Below are positions 51,072 to 60,445 of a stretch of DNA of 64,000 bases, piece after piece. Source of the DNA: an uncultured Sutterella sp. (GTDB taxonomy: Bacteria > Pseudomonadota > Gammaproteobacteria > Burkholderiales > Burkholderiaceae_F). Numbering within the stretch: position 1 is the first letter of the stretch; every line of letters starts with the position of its first letter. A program made the translations under genes and the position numbers. Under the pieces are notes generated by a model that saw only the letters and a list, made by a program, of their open reading frames with translations, had not been told where the DNA came from and did no database searches. Where the stretch lies: positions 12,594 through 76,593 of the forward strand of contig CAAGAT010000003.1 of assembly GCA_900767875.1 (NCBI GenBank), in the 5' to 3' direction.

Positions 51072-51100
51072 ATTATTGCCAATGCCAAAGGGAATGTCAA
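51072..51100 (-). promoter_or_regulatory. Promoter of tRNA-Leu
   Basis: On minus: consensus TTGACA (51095-51100), a 17-bp spacer, then AATAAT (51072-51077), about 22 bp before the tRNA 5' end. Confidence 0.8.
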
Positions 51101-51425
51101 ATGCTTTTTGCGATTTTTTTGTGTTCCCCGGGCCTTTTTGCGTCTCAAAATTGGCTTAAGACTATGAAGTGCAAAGGCTTTTTAGAATAAAAATTATTTT
51201 TCGAAGCGGATAAAAAATTGTTTCCTTCGGCTCTGACCTGCCTCTCCGTCGTCTCATCGGCCCGCAACGGCGCACCAATGTACCAGCGCAAGGGCAGATG
51301 CGGGGCGGGCGCGGCTCGAGGCCCGGCGTACATCGGCTATGATGCGATTGATTGGCCGCCGACCGTGTCAAGGCGGCCCGGACAAAGGACGTTTTTTCTG
51401 CTCCGAGAGCACCGTAGGATCCCAA
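51101..51425. other. Intergenic region upstream of rnr
   Basis: An A/T-rich left part (about 51101-51220) gives way to GC-rich sequence. A -10-like TATGAT at 51338-51343 could belong to the rnr promoter; no matching -35 was seen. No gene supported. Confidence 0.4.
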
Positions 51426-53807
51426 ATGCAAAAATCAGTACCCGAGAAACAACCGAAAAAGCAATCCGCCAAAAACAACACCGACCGCAGCGTCGCCGTC
51501 GCCGACAAGGCCTTTGTGCTCTCCATGGGGGAGAGCTTTTCGCAGACGGCCTTCTGCAAGGCCTATCACGAGACCTTCGGCGTGACGCTCTCGACGGCCA
51601 AATCCGTCTTTGAGCAACTCGTGGCCAAAAAGGCGGTGGTGCCCGCGCAAACCGCGCGCCGCTACGGCCGCGGCCCGGCCATCCCGCCGCAGTGCGACCT
51701 GGTGCGACTCGTCGGCAACCGCACCGGGGACTTCAAGATCAAAAGCCTGAGCCGCCCCGACAAGATCGTTGATCGGATCAAGAGCACGAATCCGGAAAGC
51801 GCGCTGCTGCCCGACGACGTGGTCTTCGGCGTGTGCCGCATGGCGGACGACCCGGTCTTTCAGCCGCAGATTCTTGTGCGGCGCCCGCGCACCGAACTCG
51901 TGTGCCGCCTCGGCTACGCCAACCGCGTCTGCATCGAAGGCTGCGGCTCGGTCATCGCCAATCGCCTCGAGCCCAAGGGGGAGGGCGTGTGGGGAAAGGA
52001 CCGCAAGGCCCTCAAGGGAAAATTCTTCACCGTGCGCCTTGACGAGGCCTGCTGCAAACCTTTTTCGGCCATCAAGCCGCTCAAGGGCTCGTTCGTGAAG
52101 TTCATCGGCAGCGTTGACTCGACGCAGACCGAAATCGACATGACGCTCGAGCGCTTGTCGATTCCGAGTGAATTTTCCAAGGACGCCATGGCGCAGGCTC
52201 AGGCCCTGCCCGACGTGGTCGACGCCGACGCGGAAGTGGTCGATCGCGTGGATCTGCGCGACATCGGTCTGGTGACGATCGACGGCGAAGACGCCCGCGA
52301 CTTTGACGACGCGGTCTGGTGCGCGCCGCAGCAGGGCGGCCAAGGCGGCTGGCGCCTGTTGGTGGCCATCGCCGACGTGAGCCACTACGTCACGCCTGCC
52401 AGTGTCCTCGATGCCGACGCGCAGCAGCGCTGCACGAGTGTGTACTTTCCCACGCGCGTGGTGCCCATGCTCCCCGAAAAGCTCAGCAACGGGTTGTGCT
52501 CGCTCAATCCCGGGGTGGACCGTTGCTCGATGGTCTGCGACATGCTCATTTCCGCCCAGGGCGAAATCACGGCCTATCAGTTCTATCCGGCCCTGATCCG
52601 CTCCAAGGCCCGACTGACGTACACGAGCGTGTGGAACGCCCTCAACGGCGACGCGCAGGACTTTTTGGTGCGCGGCGGAAACCTGACGGACATCGGCAAC
52701 CTTTATGCGCTCTTTAAGGTGCTCCTCGAAGCCCGTCATCGCCGCGGGGCCGCGGACTTTACGTCGAGCGAAACGGAAATCGCCACCGACGAGCAGACGC
52801 AAAAGATTATCGCCATCCGCAAGCGCGACCACAACGACGCGCACCGCCTCATCGAGGAGTGCATGCTCGCGGCCAACGTGTGCGCGGCCGATTTTGTGCA
52901 TTCGCACAAGGCCAAGTGCCTCTATCGCGTGCACGACGCGCCCGCGGCCGATCGCCTCACGGCGCTGCGCTCGACCCTGTCGTGCTTCGGGCTCAAGCTC
53001 GAAGGGGGACTCAAGCCCACGCCCGCCGACTACGCCGCCGTGGCTAAAAAGGCCGAAACGCTACCCGCGGCCGACGTCATCAATTCGTTGCTGTTGCGTA
53101 GCATGCAGCGGGCCGTCTACAGCCCGGTCCTAAAGCCGCACTATGGCCTCAACTACGAGTCCTACACGCACTTCACCTCGCCCATTCGTCGCTATCCGGA
53201 CTTGCTCGTGCACCGCACCATCCGCTCGATTCTCGAGGGGCGGCGCTATGTGCCCACGCTGGCGCAGATGCCCGAGGAAATGCTGCGCACCCGCATGCTT
53301 GAACTCGCCAGCAGCCAGAAGGCCGCCGCGCAGCAGCAGGGCGAGGAGGTCAAGGGCACCCGCAAGAGCAAGGAAGACGAGAGCTGGGAAGCCCTCGGAC
53401 TGCTCACGTCGGCGGCCGAGCGGCGCGCCGACGAGGCTTCGCGCGACATCGTGGCGTGGATGAAGGCCGACTACATGGCCAAGTACCGCAACAAGTGCTT
53501 TGAGGGCGTCATCACGGGGGCCAATCCCGCGGGCGTGTACGTGACCCTGACGGAAATCTTCGTCGAGGGCTTTGTGCACGTGAGCCGCCTCAACGGCTGG
53601 GAGTACTTCCGGTACGACCCCGACGTGATGTGCTTTGAGGGCGAATTCGGCACCGAGCGCTTCATGATCGGCGACAAGGTGACCGTGCGGGTGCTGTCGG
53701 CCGTCACCGACACGCGGCGCATCGACTTTGAGATGGTCAAAAACCACACCGACGCCACGCGCAGCCGCGGCACGAAAAACAAGAAAACCCGCCGCCGCTT
53801 CGGCTAA
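51426..53807 (+). CDS. rnr: Ribonuclease R
   Basis: A 793-residue 3'-5' exoribonuclease that degrades structured RNA. The ATG at 51426 follows TAGGAT. Order: N-terminal basic/winged-helix region, cold-shock domains, the RNB catalytic domain with TIDGEDARDFDDAVW (metal-binding Asp cluster), SYTHFTSPIRRYPDLLVHR near its end, a C-terminal S1 domain (FEGVITGANPAGVYVTL) and a short basic tail (KNKKTRRRFG). rlmB follows, as in E. coli. Confidence 0.95.
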   Translation: MQKSVPEKQPKKQSAKNNTDRSVAVADKAFVLSMGESFSQTAFCKAYHETFGVTLSTAKSVFEQLVAKKAVVPAQTARRYGRGPAIPPQCDLVRLVGNRTGDFKIKSLSRPDKIVDRIKSTNPESALLPDDVVFGVCRMADDPVFQPQILVRRPRTELVCRLGYANRVCIEGCGSVIANRLEPKGEGVWGKDRKALKGKFFTVRLDEACCKPFSAIKPLKGSFVKFIGSVDSTQTEIDMTLERLSIPSEFSKDAMAQAQALPDVVDADAEVVDRVDLRDIGLVTIDGEDARDFDDAVWCAPQQGGQGGWRLLVAIADVSHYVTPASVLDADAQQRCTSVYFPTRVVPMLPEKLSNGLCSLNPGVDRCSMVCDMLISAQGEITAYQFYPALIRSKARLTYTSVWNALNGDAQDFLVRGGNLTDIGNLYALFKVLLEARHRRGAADFTSSETEIATDEQTQKIIAIRKRDHNDAHRLIEECMLAANVCAADFVHSHKAKCLYRVHDAPAADRLTALRSTLSCFGLKLEGGLKPTPADYAAVAKKAETLPAADVINSLLLRSMQRAVYSPVLKPHYGLNYESYTHFTSPIRRYPDLLVHRTIRSILEGRRYVPTLAQMPEEMLRTRMLELASSQKAAAQQQGEEVKGTRKSKEDESWEALGLLTSAAERRADEASRDIVAWMKADYMAKYRNKCFEGVITGANPAGVYVTLTEIFVEGFVHVSRLNGWEYFRYDPDVMCFEGEFGTERFMIGDKVTVRVLSAVTDTRRIDFEMVKNHTDATRSRGTKNKKTRRRFG

Positions 53808-53880
53808 GTCTTTTCAACACGGGGCGCAGAGCCCGGGGCGGGCCGCGATCGGCCCGCGTCCCTTACAATATCGGCAGCAC

Positions 53881-53912
53881 AAAAACGCTCGCCCGGCAGG
53901 GGAGCGTTTTTT
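53881..53912 (+). terminator. Intrinsic terminator after rnr
   Basis: AAAACGCTC pairs with GAGCGTTTTTT around a short GC loop. rlmB starts 64 bp later, so it may have its own promoter or depend on readthrough. Confidence 0.8.
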
Positions 53913-53975
53913 CAAAAGCCTCCCAATTCTTTTCCTTGAGGAGGGCGCATCGATCGTGCGCCCGATTTCGTCGCA

Positions 53976-54713
53976 ATGAGCAAACAAGTCGTTCTGGCGG
54001 GTTTTCACGCCGTTAATGCCCGAGCCAAACTCAACCCGGACTCGATCCGCGTGGTGTACGTCGAAAGCGCGCGCCGCGACAAGCGCATGCAGCAGTGCCG
54101 GGATCGCCTCGCGGCCGCCGGCGTCAAGGTGATGCAGGCCGACGCCAAGCGCCTTGAGGGCATGGCCCCGGGCATTCCGCACCAGGGCATCGTGGCGCTG
54201 GCCGACGAGCTCAAGCAGACGCTTGACTTTGACACGCTTTTGGATCAGATCACGCCCGAGACGCTGCTGCTGATCCTCGACGGTGTGACCGATCCGCGCA
54301 ACTTCGGCGCCTGCCTGCGTGTGGCCGACGCCGCGGGCGTGCAGGCCGTGATCGCCCCGCGCGACCGCTCCGCGAGCTTTTCGCCGGCGGCGGCCAAGGC
54401 GGCAGCCGGGGCCTGGGAGAGCGTGCCGGTGGTGACCGTCACCAATCTGGCCGCGAGCATCACAGATCTGCGTGAGGCCGGCGTCATGGTGGTGGGCACG
54501 GCCGGCGAAGCGCAAAAGACGATCTACGAAATCGATCAGAAGCGGGCCTTTGCTTGGGTGCTCGGCGCCGAGGGTGAGGGACTGCGTCAGCTCACGCGCA
54601 AGCGCTGCGACGAGCTGGCCAAGATCCCGATGTTCGGGGCCGTGGACAGCCTCAACGTGTCGGTGGCCACGGGCGTGTGCCTGTTTGAATCGGTGCGTCA
54701 GCGTCAGGGTTAA
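53976..54713 (+). CDS. rlmB: 23S rRNA (guanosine-2'-O)-methyltransferase RlmB
   Basis: A 245-residue SPOUT (SpoU) methyltransferase modifying Gm2251. It has an N-terminal substrate-binding domain (VVLAGFHAVNARAKLNP), LDGVTDPRNFGACLRVADAAG (motif 1, catalytic Arg), LGAEGEGLRQLT (motif 2) and DSLNVSVATGVCLFE (motif 3, knot). Gene order rnr-rlmB is conserved widely. No obvious ribosome binding site upstream. Confidence 0.95.
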   Translation: MSKQVVLAGFHAVNARAKLNPDSIRVVYVESARRDKRMQQCRDRLAAAGVKVMQADAKRLEGMAPGIPHQGIVALADELKQTLDFDTLLDQITPETLLLILDGVTDPRNFGACLRVADAAGVQAVIAPRDRSASFSPAAAKAAAGAWESVPVVTVTNLAASITDLREAGVMVVGTAGEAQKTIYEIDQKRAFAWVLGAEGEGLRQLTRKRCDELAKIPMFGAVDSLNVSVATGVCLFESVRQRQG

Positions 54714-54737
54714 GTTCTTTTTTGACGCTGTCCGAGC

Positions 54738-54778
54738 GCCGGGACGGTCCGCACAAACGGACCCCCGGTGTTTTTTTT
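54738..54778 (+). terminator. Intrinsic terminator of rlmB
   Basis: CCGGG-A-CGGTCCG pairs with CGGACC-C-CCGG, followed by eight Ts; it lies between convergent rlmB and ridA. Confidence 0.88.
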
Positions 54779-54785
54779 AGGCCGC

Positions 54786-55172
54786 TTAGCCGGCTTTGGG
54801 CATTTCGGCGACGGCTTCGATTTCCACGAGGCACTCGAAGTGCAGCGTCGTCGTCGAGACGATCACGCGGCCGGGCTTGTGCTCGCCGAAAAACTTGGCG
54901 TACTCCTCGTTGATCGGGCCCCAGTAGGACACGTCGGGCGTGTAGATGCGGCAGAAGACCACGTCGTTGGTGGTCACGCCCGCGGCTTCGAGCACGCGCT
55001 TGACGTTGTTGAGGGCCAGCCGAGTATGCGCGCGGATGTCACCTGGGCACACCTCGCGGGTGTCCGGATCGATCGAAAGCTGCCCGGAGACGTACAGCGT
55101 GCCGTTGGAAATGACGCCGGCGCTGTAGTGGCCCTTGTTTTCGCCCTTAAAGTCGGGGGTGACGATTTGCAT
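54786..55172 (-). CDS. ridA: RidA/YjgF family enamine/imine deaminase
   Basis: A 128-residue trimeric protein that hydrolyses reactive 2-aminoacrylate-type intermediates. LYVSGQLSIDPDT, LALNNVKRVLEAAG, VVFCRIYTPD and the C-terminal LVEIEAVAEMP match the family; an Arg in PGRVIVSTT is at the usual catalytic position. The ATG at 55172 is fixed by GAGGAG 6 bases upstream; the frame is open further but without a site. Confidence 0.92.
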   Translation of the reverse strand: MQIVTPDFKGENKGHYSAGVISNGTLYVSGQLSIDPDTREVCPGDIRAHTRLALNNVKRVLEAAGVTTNDVVFCRIYTPDVSYWGPINEEYAKFFGEHKPGRVIVSTTTLHFECLVEIEAVAEMPKAG

Positions 55173-55433
55173 GATGATCTCCTCGAAAATGTCTGGCCCG
55201 GGGCTCCCGGCCAAGCGTGCGCAGGCCGGATCGGCGGGGCCTCAGGCCCGTTGTTGTCGACCAAAGCCTAGCAAATCCGACAATCAGCGGCCAAAGCGGG
55301 CAAATCAGCTCAAAAATTCTCTTGGAAAAGCAGTCCCCAGCCCTTACAATTAGGGCACCTCCAAGACTTCGGCTGCGCGAACACCGGCAGACACCGAAGG
55401 TTTTTGTGTTCTCCGAACAAAAGCCTTTTCCAA

Positions 55434-56954
55434 ATGACCCCTCGACTTCGGCTCAATCACATCATGAAGGCCTATCCGGGCATCGTCGCCAACGACGACA
55501 TCTGTCTGGAAGTGGACCCGGGTGAGGTGTTGGCGATTCTCGGCGAAAACGGCGCCGGTAAGTCCACCCTCATGAAAATCATCTTCGGGTCGGTGACGCC
55601 CGATCAGGGAACGATTGAGTTCGACGGACTCGTGGCCGAGATCACGAGTCCCTCGCAGGCCAACCGCCTGGGCATCGCCATGGTGCACCAGCACTTTGCG
55701 GTGTTCGAAACGCTCACGGTCGCCCAGAACGTCATATTGGGCATCACCGAGCGGCTTTCGACCCAGGCCTGCGCCGAGCGCATCCGCGCCTTGGGCGAGC
55801 GCTACGGCATCGCCGTCGACCCGGACGCGGTCGTGGCCGATCTGTCGATGGGCGAGAGGCAGCGCGTGGAAATCATCCGCGCCCTTATGAGCGATCCCAA
55901 GCTGCTCATCCTGGACGAGCCAACGTCGGTTTTGACGCCTCAGGCCGTGCGCAAGCTTTTTGAAACCCTCAAAAAGCTCGCCTCCGAAGGCGTCTCGATT
56001 CTCTTTATTTCCCACAAGCTCGATGAAATTCGCGAGCTCGCCGACCGCTGCACGATTTTGCGCGCCGGCCGCGTGATCGAAACGGTCAATCCCAAGGAAA
56101 AGACCGAAGAGGATTTGGCCCGTCTGATGATCGGCAAGGAGCCGCCCAAGCTCGTGCGCACCGCGGGCGCGCCCGGCGAAGTGGCCCTTGAGCTCGAGGG
56201 CGTTTCGCTTGACGGCGGACACCACGTCACGGGTCTGACGGACATCAATCTGGCGGTTCGCCGCGGCGAAATCGTGGGCATTGCCGGCATTTCGGGCAAC
56301 GGCCAGTCGCGCCTTTTGGGCGTTTGCATGGGCGAACTGCGCCAGAGCAAGGGCTCGGTCAAGCTCTTCGGGCAGGCCGTCGACGCCCTCGATCCGGCCG
56401 AGCGCCGCGCCAAGGGCCTGCGCTACGTGCCCGAGCAGCGTCTCGGTCACGGGGCCGTGCCGGAATTTTCCCTGACGGACAACACGCTTCTGACGGGCGA
56501 CGCGTTTCACCGTCACGGGTTTGTCCTGCAGGACAAGGCGCTGGAATTTACCGAAACGGTCATTGAACGCTTTCAGGTCAAGCCCGAGCGCCCCAAGGCG
56601 GCCGCCGCGAGTTTTTCTGGCGGCAACCTGCAGAAATACATCGTCGGGCGTGAGATTTTGAGCGCGCCGAGCGTGCTCGTGGTCGATCAGCCGACCTGGG
56701 GTGTGGACGTGGGCGCGGCCACCGTCATTCGCAATGCGCTTTTGGAACTGTGCCGTCAGGGCGCGGGTGTTCTCGTGGTAAGTGAAGAAATCGAAGAGCT
56801 GTTTGCCGTGTGCGATCGCATCGCCGTGATGTACCGCGGCTGCATTTCGCCCACGGTTGAGGTGAGCGCGATGAGCACCGAAGAGCTCGGCCGCTGGATG
56901 GCCGGCCTGTGGGACGGCAGTCCCTTTGTGCAGGAACGCGGGGAGGGCAAGTGA
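55434..56954 (+). CDS. Nucleoside-type ABC importer, ATP-binding protein (two ABC domains)
   Basis: A 506-residue fused double ATPase. First domain: Walker A GENGAGKST, Q-loop VHQHFAVF, signature LSMGERQRVE, Walker B LLILDEPTSVLTP. Second domain: degenerate Walker A GISGNGQSR, signature FSGGNLQK, DQPTWGVDVGA. This arrangement is typical of the BMP/PnrA-dependent nucleoside (NupA-like/RbsA-like) importers. The ATG at 55434 is used; the upstream frame lacks support. Two permeases and two binding proteins follow. Confidence 0.93.
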   Translation: MTPRLRLNHIMKAYPGIVANDDICLEVDPGEVLAILGENGAGKSTLMKIIFGSVTPDQGTIEFDGLVAEITSPSQANRLGIAMVHQHFAVFETLTVAQNVILGITERLSTQACAERIRALGERYGIAVDPDAVVADLSMGERQRVEIIRALMSDPKLLILDEPTSVLTPQAVRKLFETLKKLASEGVSILFISHKLDEIRELADRCTILRAGRVIETVNPKEKTEEDLARLMIGKEPPKLVRTAGAPGEVALELEGVSLDGGHHVTGLTDINLAVRRGEIVGIAGISGNGQSRLLGVCMGELRQSKGSVKLFGQAVDALDPAERRAKGLRYVPEQRLGHGAVPEFSLTDNTLLTGDAFHRHGFVLQDKALEFTETVIERFQVKPERPKAAAASFSGGNLQKYIVGREILSAPSVLVVDQPTWGVDVGAATVIRNALLELCRQGAGVLVVSEEIEELFAVCDRIAVMYRGCISPTVEVSAMSTEELGRWMAGLWDGSPFVQERGEGK

Positions 56955-56956
56955 TC

Positions 56957-58048
56957 ATGCAGTGTCCCGTGCGTTTGGTGGCCCGCAAGAATCCGGGCCG
57001 GATGGTGTGGCTCACGCCGCTGCTGGCGCTGGCGCTCACGGTGGTGTTCGGCGCGGTGCTCTTTGCGCTGCTCGGCCGCAACCCGATCCATGCCCTGTAC
57101 GTCTTTTTGATCGCCCCTCTGGAGTCGCTGCGCGGCTGGGCCGAAGTGGGCGTGAAGATGACCCCGCTGCTGCTGTGCGCCGTGGGTCTGGTGGTGTGTT
57201 TCCGCGCCAGCATCTGGAACATCGGTGCCGAAGGTCAGTTTCTCGCCGGCGCCATTGCGGGCGGCTGGGCGGCCCTCAATTGTCCCGAGGGGGTCGGTCA
57301 CTGGTATCTGATCGTCGTGCTGCTCGCGGGCATTGCCGGCGGCGCCTTCTGGGGCGGCATCACGGCGCTGCTGCGCGACAAATTCAACGCCAACGAAATT
57401 CTCGTTTCGCTCATGCTCGTGTACGTGGCGCAGTTCGGCCTGGCCTACTGCGTGCAGGGGCCGCTGCAGGATCCCGACGGCCTGGGCTTTCCGCAGTCGG
57501 CGCTCTTTGCCTCCTCGGCGAGCATGCCCATGATTTTGGGCGGCACGCGTCTGCATCTGGGCTTTGCCCTGGCCGTCATCGCGGCCGTCGTCGTGCAGAT
57601 TCTGATGGTGCGCATGTTCATCGGCTTTCAGCTCAAGGTCTCGGGCATGGCGCCTCTGGCAGCCAAATACGCGGGCTTTCGACCCAAGCGGCTGCTGTGG
57701 ACCTCGATGCTCATTTCGGGTGGCCTGGCCGGTCTGGCCGGCGTGGCCGAAGTGAGCGGCCCGGTCGGGCAGCTCACGCTCAATATCAGCCCGGGCTACG
57801 GTTTTGCGGCCATTATCGTGGCCTTCGTGGGGCGCCTGTCGCCCGCGGGCTGCATCCCGGCCGCCTTTGTGATGGCGCTCTTTTATCTGGGCGGCGAACT
57901 CGGTCAGTCCCGTCTGGGGCTTCCGAGCTCGATCACGGGCGTGTACCAGGGCATGCTGCTCTTTTTCCTTTTGATCTGCGACTCTCTGATCTTCTTTAAG
58001 CCCGTCTGGCAGGGCTGGAGCAGCCGCAAAACGAGCAAGGAGGCCTAA
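56957..58048 (+). CDS. Nucleoside-type ABC importer permease 1
   Basis: A 363-residue inner membrane protein with about 9-10 hydrophobic segments and the family segment SIWNIGAEGQFLAGAIAGG and LRDKFNANEILVSLML, seen in the BMP-linked permeases. Start options are GTG 56951, which overlaps the ATPase stop codon, and ATG 56957, 10 bases after GGGAGGG. Translational coupling to the ATPase is likely. Confidence 0.92.
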   Translation: MQCPVRLVARKNPGRMVWLTPLLALALTVVFGAVLFALLGRNPIHALYVFLIAPLESLRGWAEVGVKMTPLLLCAVGLVVCFRASIWNIGAEGQFLAGAIAGGWAALNCPEGVGHWYLIVVLLAGIAGGAFWGGITALLRDKFNANEILVSLMLVYVAQFGLAYCVQGPLQDPDGLGFPQSALFASSASMPMILGGTRLHLGFALAVIAAVVVQILMVRMFIGFQLKVSGMAPLAAKYAGFRPKRLLWTSMLISGGLAGLAGVAEVSGPVGQLTLNISPGYGFAAIIVAFVGRLSPAGCIPAAFVMALFYLGGELGQSRLGLPSSITGVYQGMLLFFLLICDSLIFFKPVWQGWSSRKTSKEA

Positions 58049-58051
58049 ACC

Positions 58052-58978
58052 ATGGACGCAGCGGTTGTCGCTTCGGTGATTGCGGCCACGCTCAACGCGG
58101 GCACGCCTTTGCTCATCGCCGCCATCGGCATTCTCATTCACGAAAAAAGCGGTGTTCTGAACCTCGGCGTCGAAGGCATGATGCTCATGGGCGCCGTCAC
58201 CGGTTTCGGGGTCACATACGCCACGGGTAGCTTTACGCTCGGGTTTCTGGCCGGCGCCATGGCCGGGCTTGTGATGGCGGCCCTTTTCGGGTTCTTCACC
58301 CTCGGCCTGTACGCTAATCAGTACGCCGCAGGTTTGGCTCTGTCGCTCTTTGGCACGGGTCTGTCGGCCTTCGTGGGCCAGCCCCTGCAGGGCGTGGCGC
58401 TGCCCTCGCGCGCGGCCGCGGGTATTCCCGGGCTCGAGTCGATTCCCTTTATCGGGCAGGCGTTTTTCTCCTCGCACTGCCTGGTGTACCTCTCGCTCAT
58501 CGGCCTGGCGGCCGTGGGTTGGTTCCTTTACAAGTCGCGCGCCGGCCTGATGCTGCGGGCCGTGGGCGAGTCGCCCTCGGCGGCCTATGCCCTGGGCTAC
58601 GACGTGCGTCTGATTCGCTTTGCCGCGGTGCTCTTCGGCGGCTTCATGTCGGGCATGGCCGGCGCCTATCTGTCGCTCGTGTACACCCCGCTTTGGGCCG
58701 AAGGCATGACCGCGGGCCGCGGCTGGATTGCGCTGGCGCTGGTGACCTTTGCCACCTGGCGCCCGCTGCGCGTGGTGCTCGGTGCGTATCTTTTCGGCGG
58801 CGTGACGATGCTGCAGTTCAACATGCAGGCCATGGGCATTGAGATTCCCTCGCAGTTCATGGCGATGACGCCGTATCTGGCCACGATTCTGGTGCTGGTG
58901 CTCATCAGCCGCAATCCCAAGTGGATTGCCCTGAACGTGCCCGCGAGCCTGGGCAAGACGTTCCATCCGAGAAACTAG
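58052..58978 (+). CDS. Nucleoside-type ABC importer permease 2
   Basis: A 308-residue membrane protein with about 8-9 helices; KSGVLNLGVEGMMLMGAVTG and MLRAVGESPSAAYALGYDV are the usual signatures of the second permease of this importer class. It starts 3 bp after permease 1 ends. A GC-rich palindrome without a T-run (58982-58998) follows. Confidence 0.92.
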   Translation: MDAAVVASVIAATLNAGTPLLIAAIGILIHEKSGVLNLGVEGMMLMGAVTGFGVTYATGSFTLGFLAGAMAGLVMAALFGFFTLGLYANQYAAGLALSLFGTGLSAFVGQPLQGVALPSRAAAGIPGLESIPFIGQAFFSSHCLVYLSLIGLAAVGWFLYKSRAGLMLRAVGESPSAAYALGYDVRLIRFAAVLFGGFMSGMAGAYLSLVYTPLWAEGMTAGRGWIALALVTFATWRPLRVVLGAYLFGGVTMLQFNMQAMGIEIPSQFMAMTPYLATILVLVLISRNPKWIALNVPASLGKTFHPRN

Positions 58979-59004
58979 GGAGGCGGCGGGCCGCCGCCGG
59001 CGTT

Positions 59005-59060
59005 TAAAATCATCGACACCAGCGAGAGTTTCCCTTTTTTCCATTTCTCATCAATGAGGT
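59005..59060 (+). promoter_or_regulatory. Promoter and leader of the first BMP gene
   Basis: A -10-like TAAAAT (59005-59010) is followed by a leader with CGAGAGTTT, a pyrimidine tract and CTCATCAATGAGGTAACC, in which the palindrome CTCAT-CA-ATGAG overlaps the ribosome binding site GAGG. The same arrangement is repeated before the second BMP gene. Confidence 0.5.
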
Positions 59061-59067
59061 AACCGTA

Positions 59068-60198
59068 ATGGCATTTCGCAAAATCGCTCTGACCCTTGCC
59101 GCCGCGTCCTGCATGGTTCTGGCCGCCTGCGGGGACGATGCGTCCAAGACCGCGCAGCAGGCGCAGGCGCCGGCCGCCGCCGGCTCTTCCGCGCCCCTGA
59201 AGGCCGCCTGGATCTATCCGAGCCCGGCCGCCGACGAGGGCTGGTCCAAGCAGCACGACCTATCCCGTCAGGTGATTCAGAAGAAGTTCGGCGACAAGGT
59301 TCAGACGCAGTTCGTGGAAAACGTCACGACCATGGCCGACGCCGAACGCGTGATCCGAGACCTCGCCAGCCAGGGCAACAAGATCATTTTTGCGACGAGC
59401 TTTGAGTTCATGAACCCGGCCCTGAAAGTTGCCAAGGAGTTCCCGGACGTCAAGTTCGAACACGCCACCGGCTACAAGACCGCCGAAAACTTCAACTACT
59501 ACAACGCGCGCTTTTACCAGGGGCGTTACTTGGCCGGCAAGCTTGCCGCTTCGATGAGCAAGGACGGGCACCTGGGCTACGTGGCCGCCGTGCCGATTCC
59601 CGAAGTGCTGCAGGGCATCAACGCCTACACGCTCGGTGCGCAGACCGTCAACCCGAACGTGAAGGTCGACGTCGTCTGGACCAACACCTGGTATGACCCG
59701 GGCAAGGAAGCCGACGCCACCAACACCCTGATCGGCCAGGGCTGCGACATCATCACGCACCACACCAACTCGCAGGCGGTGGCCTCCACGGCCGAATCCA
59801 AGGGCGTGAAGGTGATCAGCTACAACTCGGCGATGGTCAAGGCCGCTCCGACGCAGCTCATCGGCGCCGTCACGCACCACTGGGATGAGTACTACGCCAA
59901 GCGCATCCAGGCCGTCATGGACGGCACCTGGAAGGTCGAACCGCTCTGGGGCGGCGCCGAACTGCACATGATCGCCCTCGAGAACATTTCCAAGGATGCC
60001 AAGAAGGAAGTCGTGGACGACATCAAGGCGACCTACGCCAAGATGGAAAAGCAGCAGTTCAAGATCTTCACCGGTCCCATCATGGATAACGAAGGCAAGA
60101 TGCGCATCGCCGAAGGCGTGACTGCCGACGACAAGATGCTCACGACGATGAACTACTTCGTCAAGGGCGTCACGGGCAAGGTGCCCTCGGGCAACTAA
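59068..60198 (+). CDS. BMP-family substrate-binding lipoprotein, copy 1
   Basis: A 376-residue periplasmic binding lipoprotein. The lipobox VLAAC is at residue about 21, then an Ala/Gln-rich linker, and a Med/PnrA-type domain (KAAWIYPSPAADEGWSKQHD; IIFATSFEFMNPALKVA; HLGYVAAVPIPEVLQGINA). Members bind purine nucleosides or related ligands for the neighbouring ABC importer. The copy at 60446 is nearly the same length and sequence; SFEF, NFN, HTNSQ and SYNSAM are positions that differ. Confidence 0.93.
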   Translation: MAFRKIALTLAAASCMVLAACGDDASKTAQQAQAPAAAGSSAPLKAAWIYPSPAADEGWSKQHDLSRQVIQKKFGDKVQTQFVENVTTMADAERVIRDLASQGNKIIFATSFEFMNPALKVAKEFPDVKFEHATGYKTAENFNYYNARFYQGRYLAGKLAASMSKDGHLGYVAAVPIPEVLQGINAYTLGAQTVNPNVKVDVVWTNTWYDPGKEADATNTLIGQGCDIITHHTNSQAVASTAESKGVKVISYNSAMVKAAPTQLIGAVTHHWDEYYAKRIQAVMDGTWKVEPLWGGAELHMIALENISKDAKKEVVDDIKATYAKMEKQQFKIFTGPIMDNEGKMRIAEGVTADDKMLTTMNYFVKGVTGKVPSGN

Positions 60199-60255
60199 AC
60201 GCTCGGACGGGTTCGGACTCGGGCCGGACCCGCTTGCCGAGGCTTCGCTCTTTTG

Positions 60256-60283
60256 AGGACCCGCTTCGTGCGGGTCTTCTTTT
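60256..60283 (+). terminator. Intrinsic terminator of BMP copy 1
   Basis: GACCCGC and GCGGGTC arms with loop TTCGT, followed by TTCTTTT. Confidence 0.8.
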
Positions 60284-60385
60284 GGGCGGGTGCCGACGGC
60301 ATCCGCCTCAAGCCGTTGTTCCCGAGCGCGATCGTCGCCTTGTTTGGAAGGTTTGAGGCAAGCGTTTGGGCGGGCTCGCTCAGGA

Positions 60386-60438
60386 TACAATCAACGGCAC
60401 CGTCGAGAGTTTTTCCCCTTTTTTCTCATCAATGAGGT
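60386..60438 (+). promoter_or_regulatory. Promoter and leader of the second BMP gene
   Basis: TACAAT (60386-60391) and a leader closely matching that at 59005-59060, including CTCATCAATGAGGTAACC. The duplication therefore includes the promoter and ribosome binding site. Confidence 0.5.
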
Positions 60439-60445
60439 AACCATA

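Noticed and set aside
56756..59044. A 760-codon minus-strand open frame antisense to the ABC permeases
   Set aside because: Low-complexity shadow that covers three well-supported genes.
60199..60445. A purine riboswitch in the leaders of the BMP genes
   Set aside because: The leaders are too short (about 50 bases) and show no conserved purine aptamer core.
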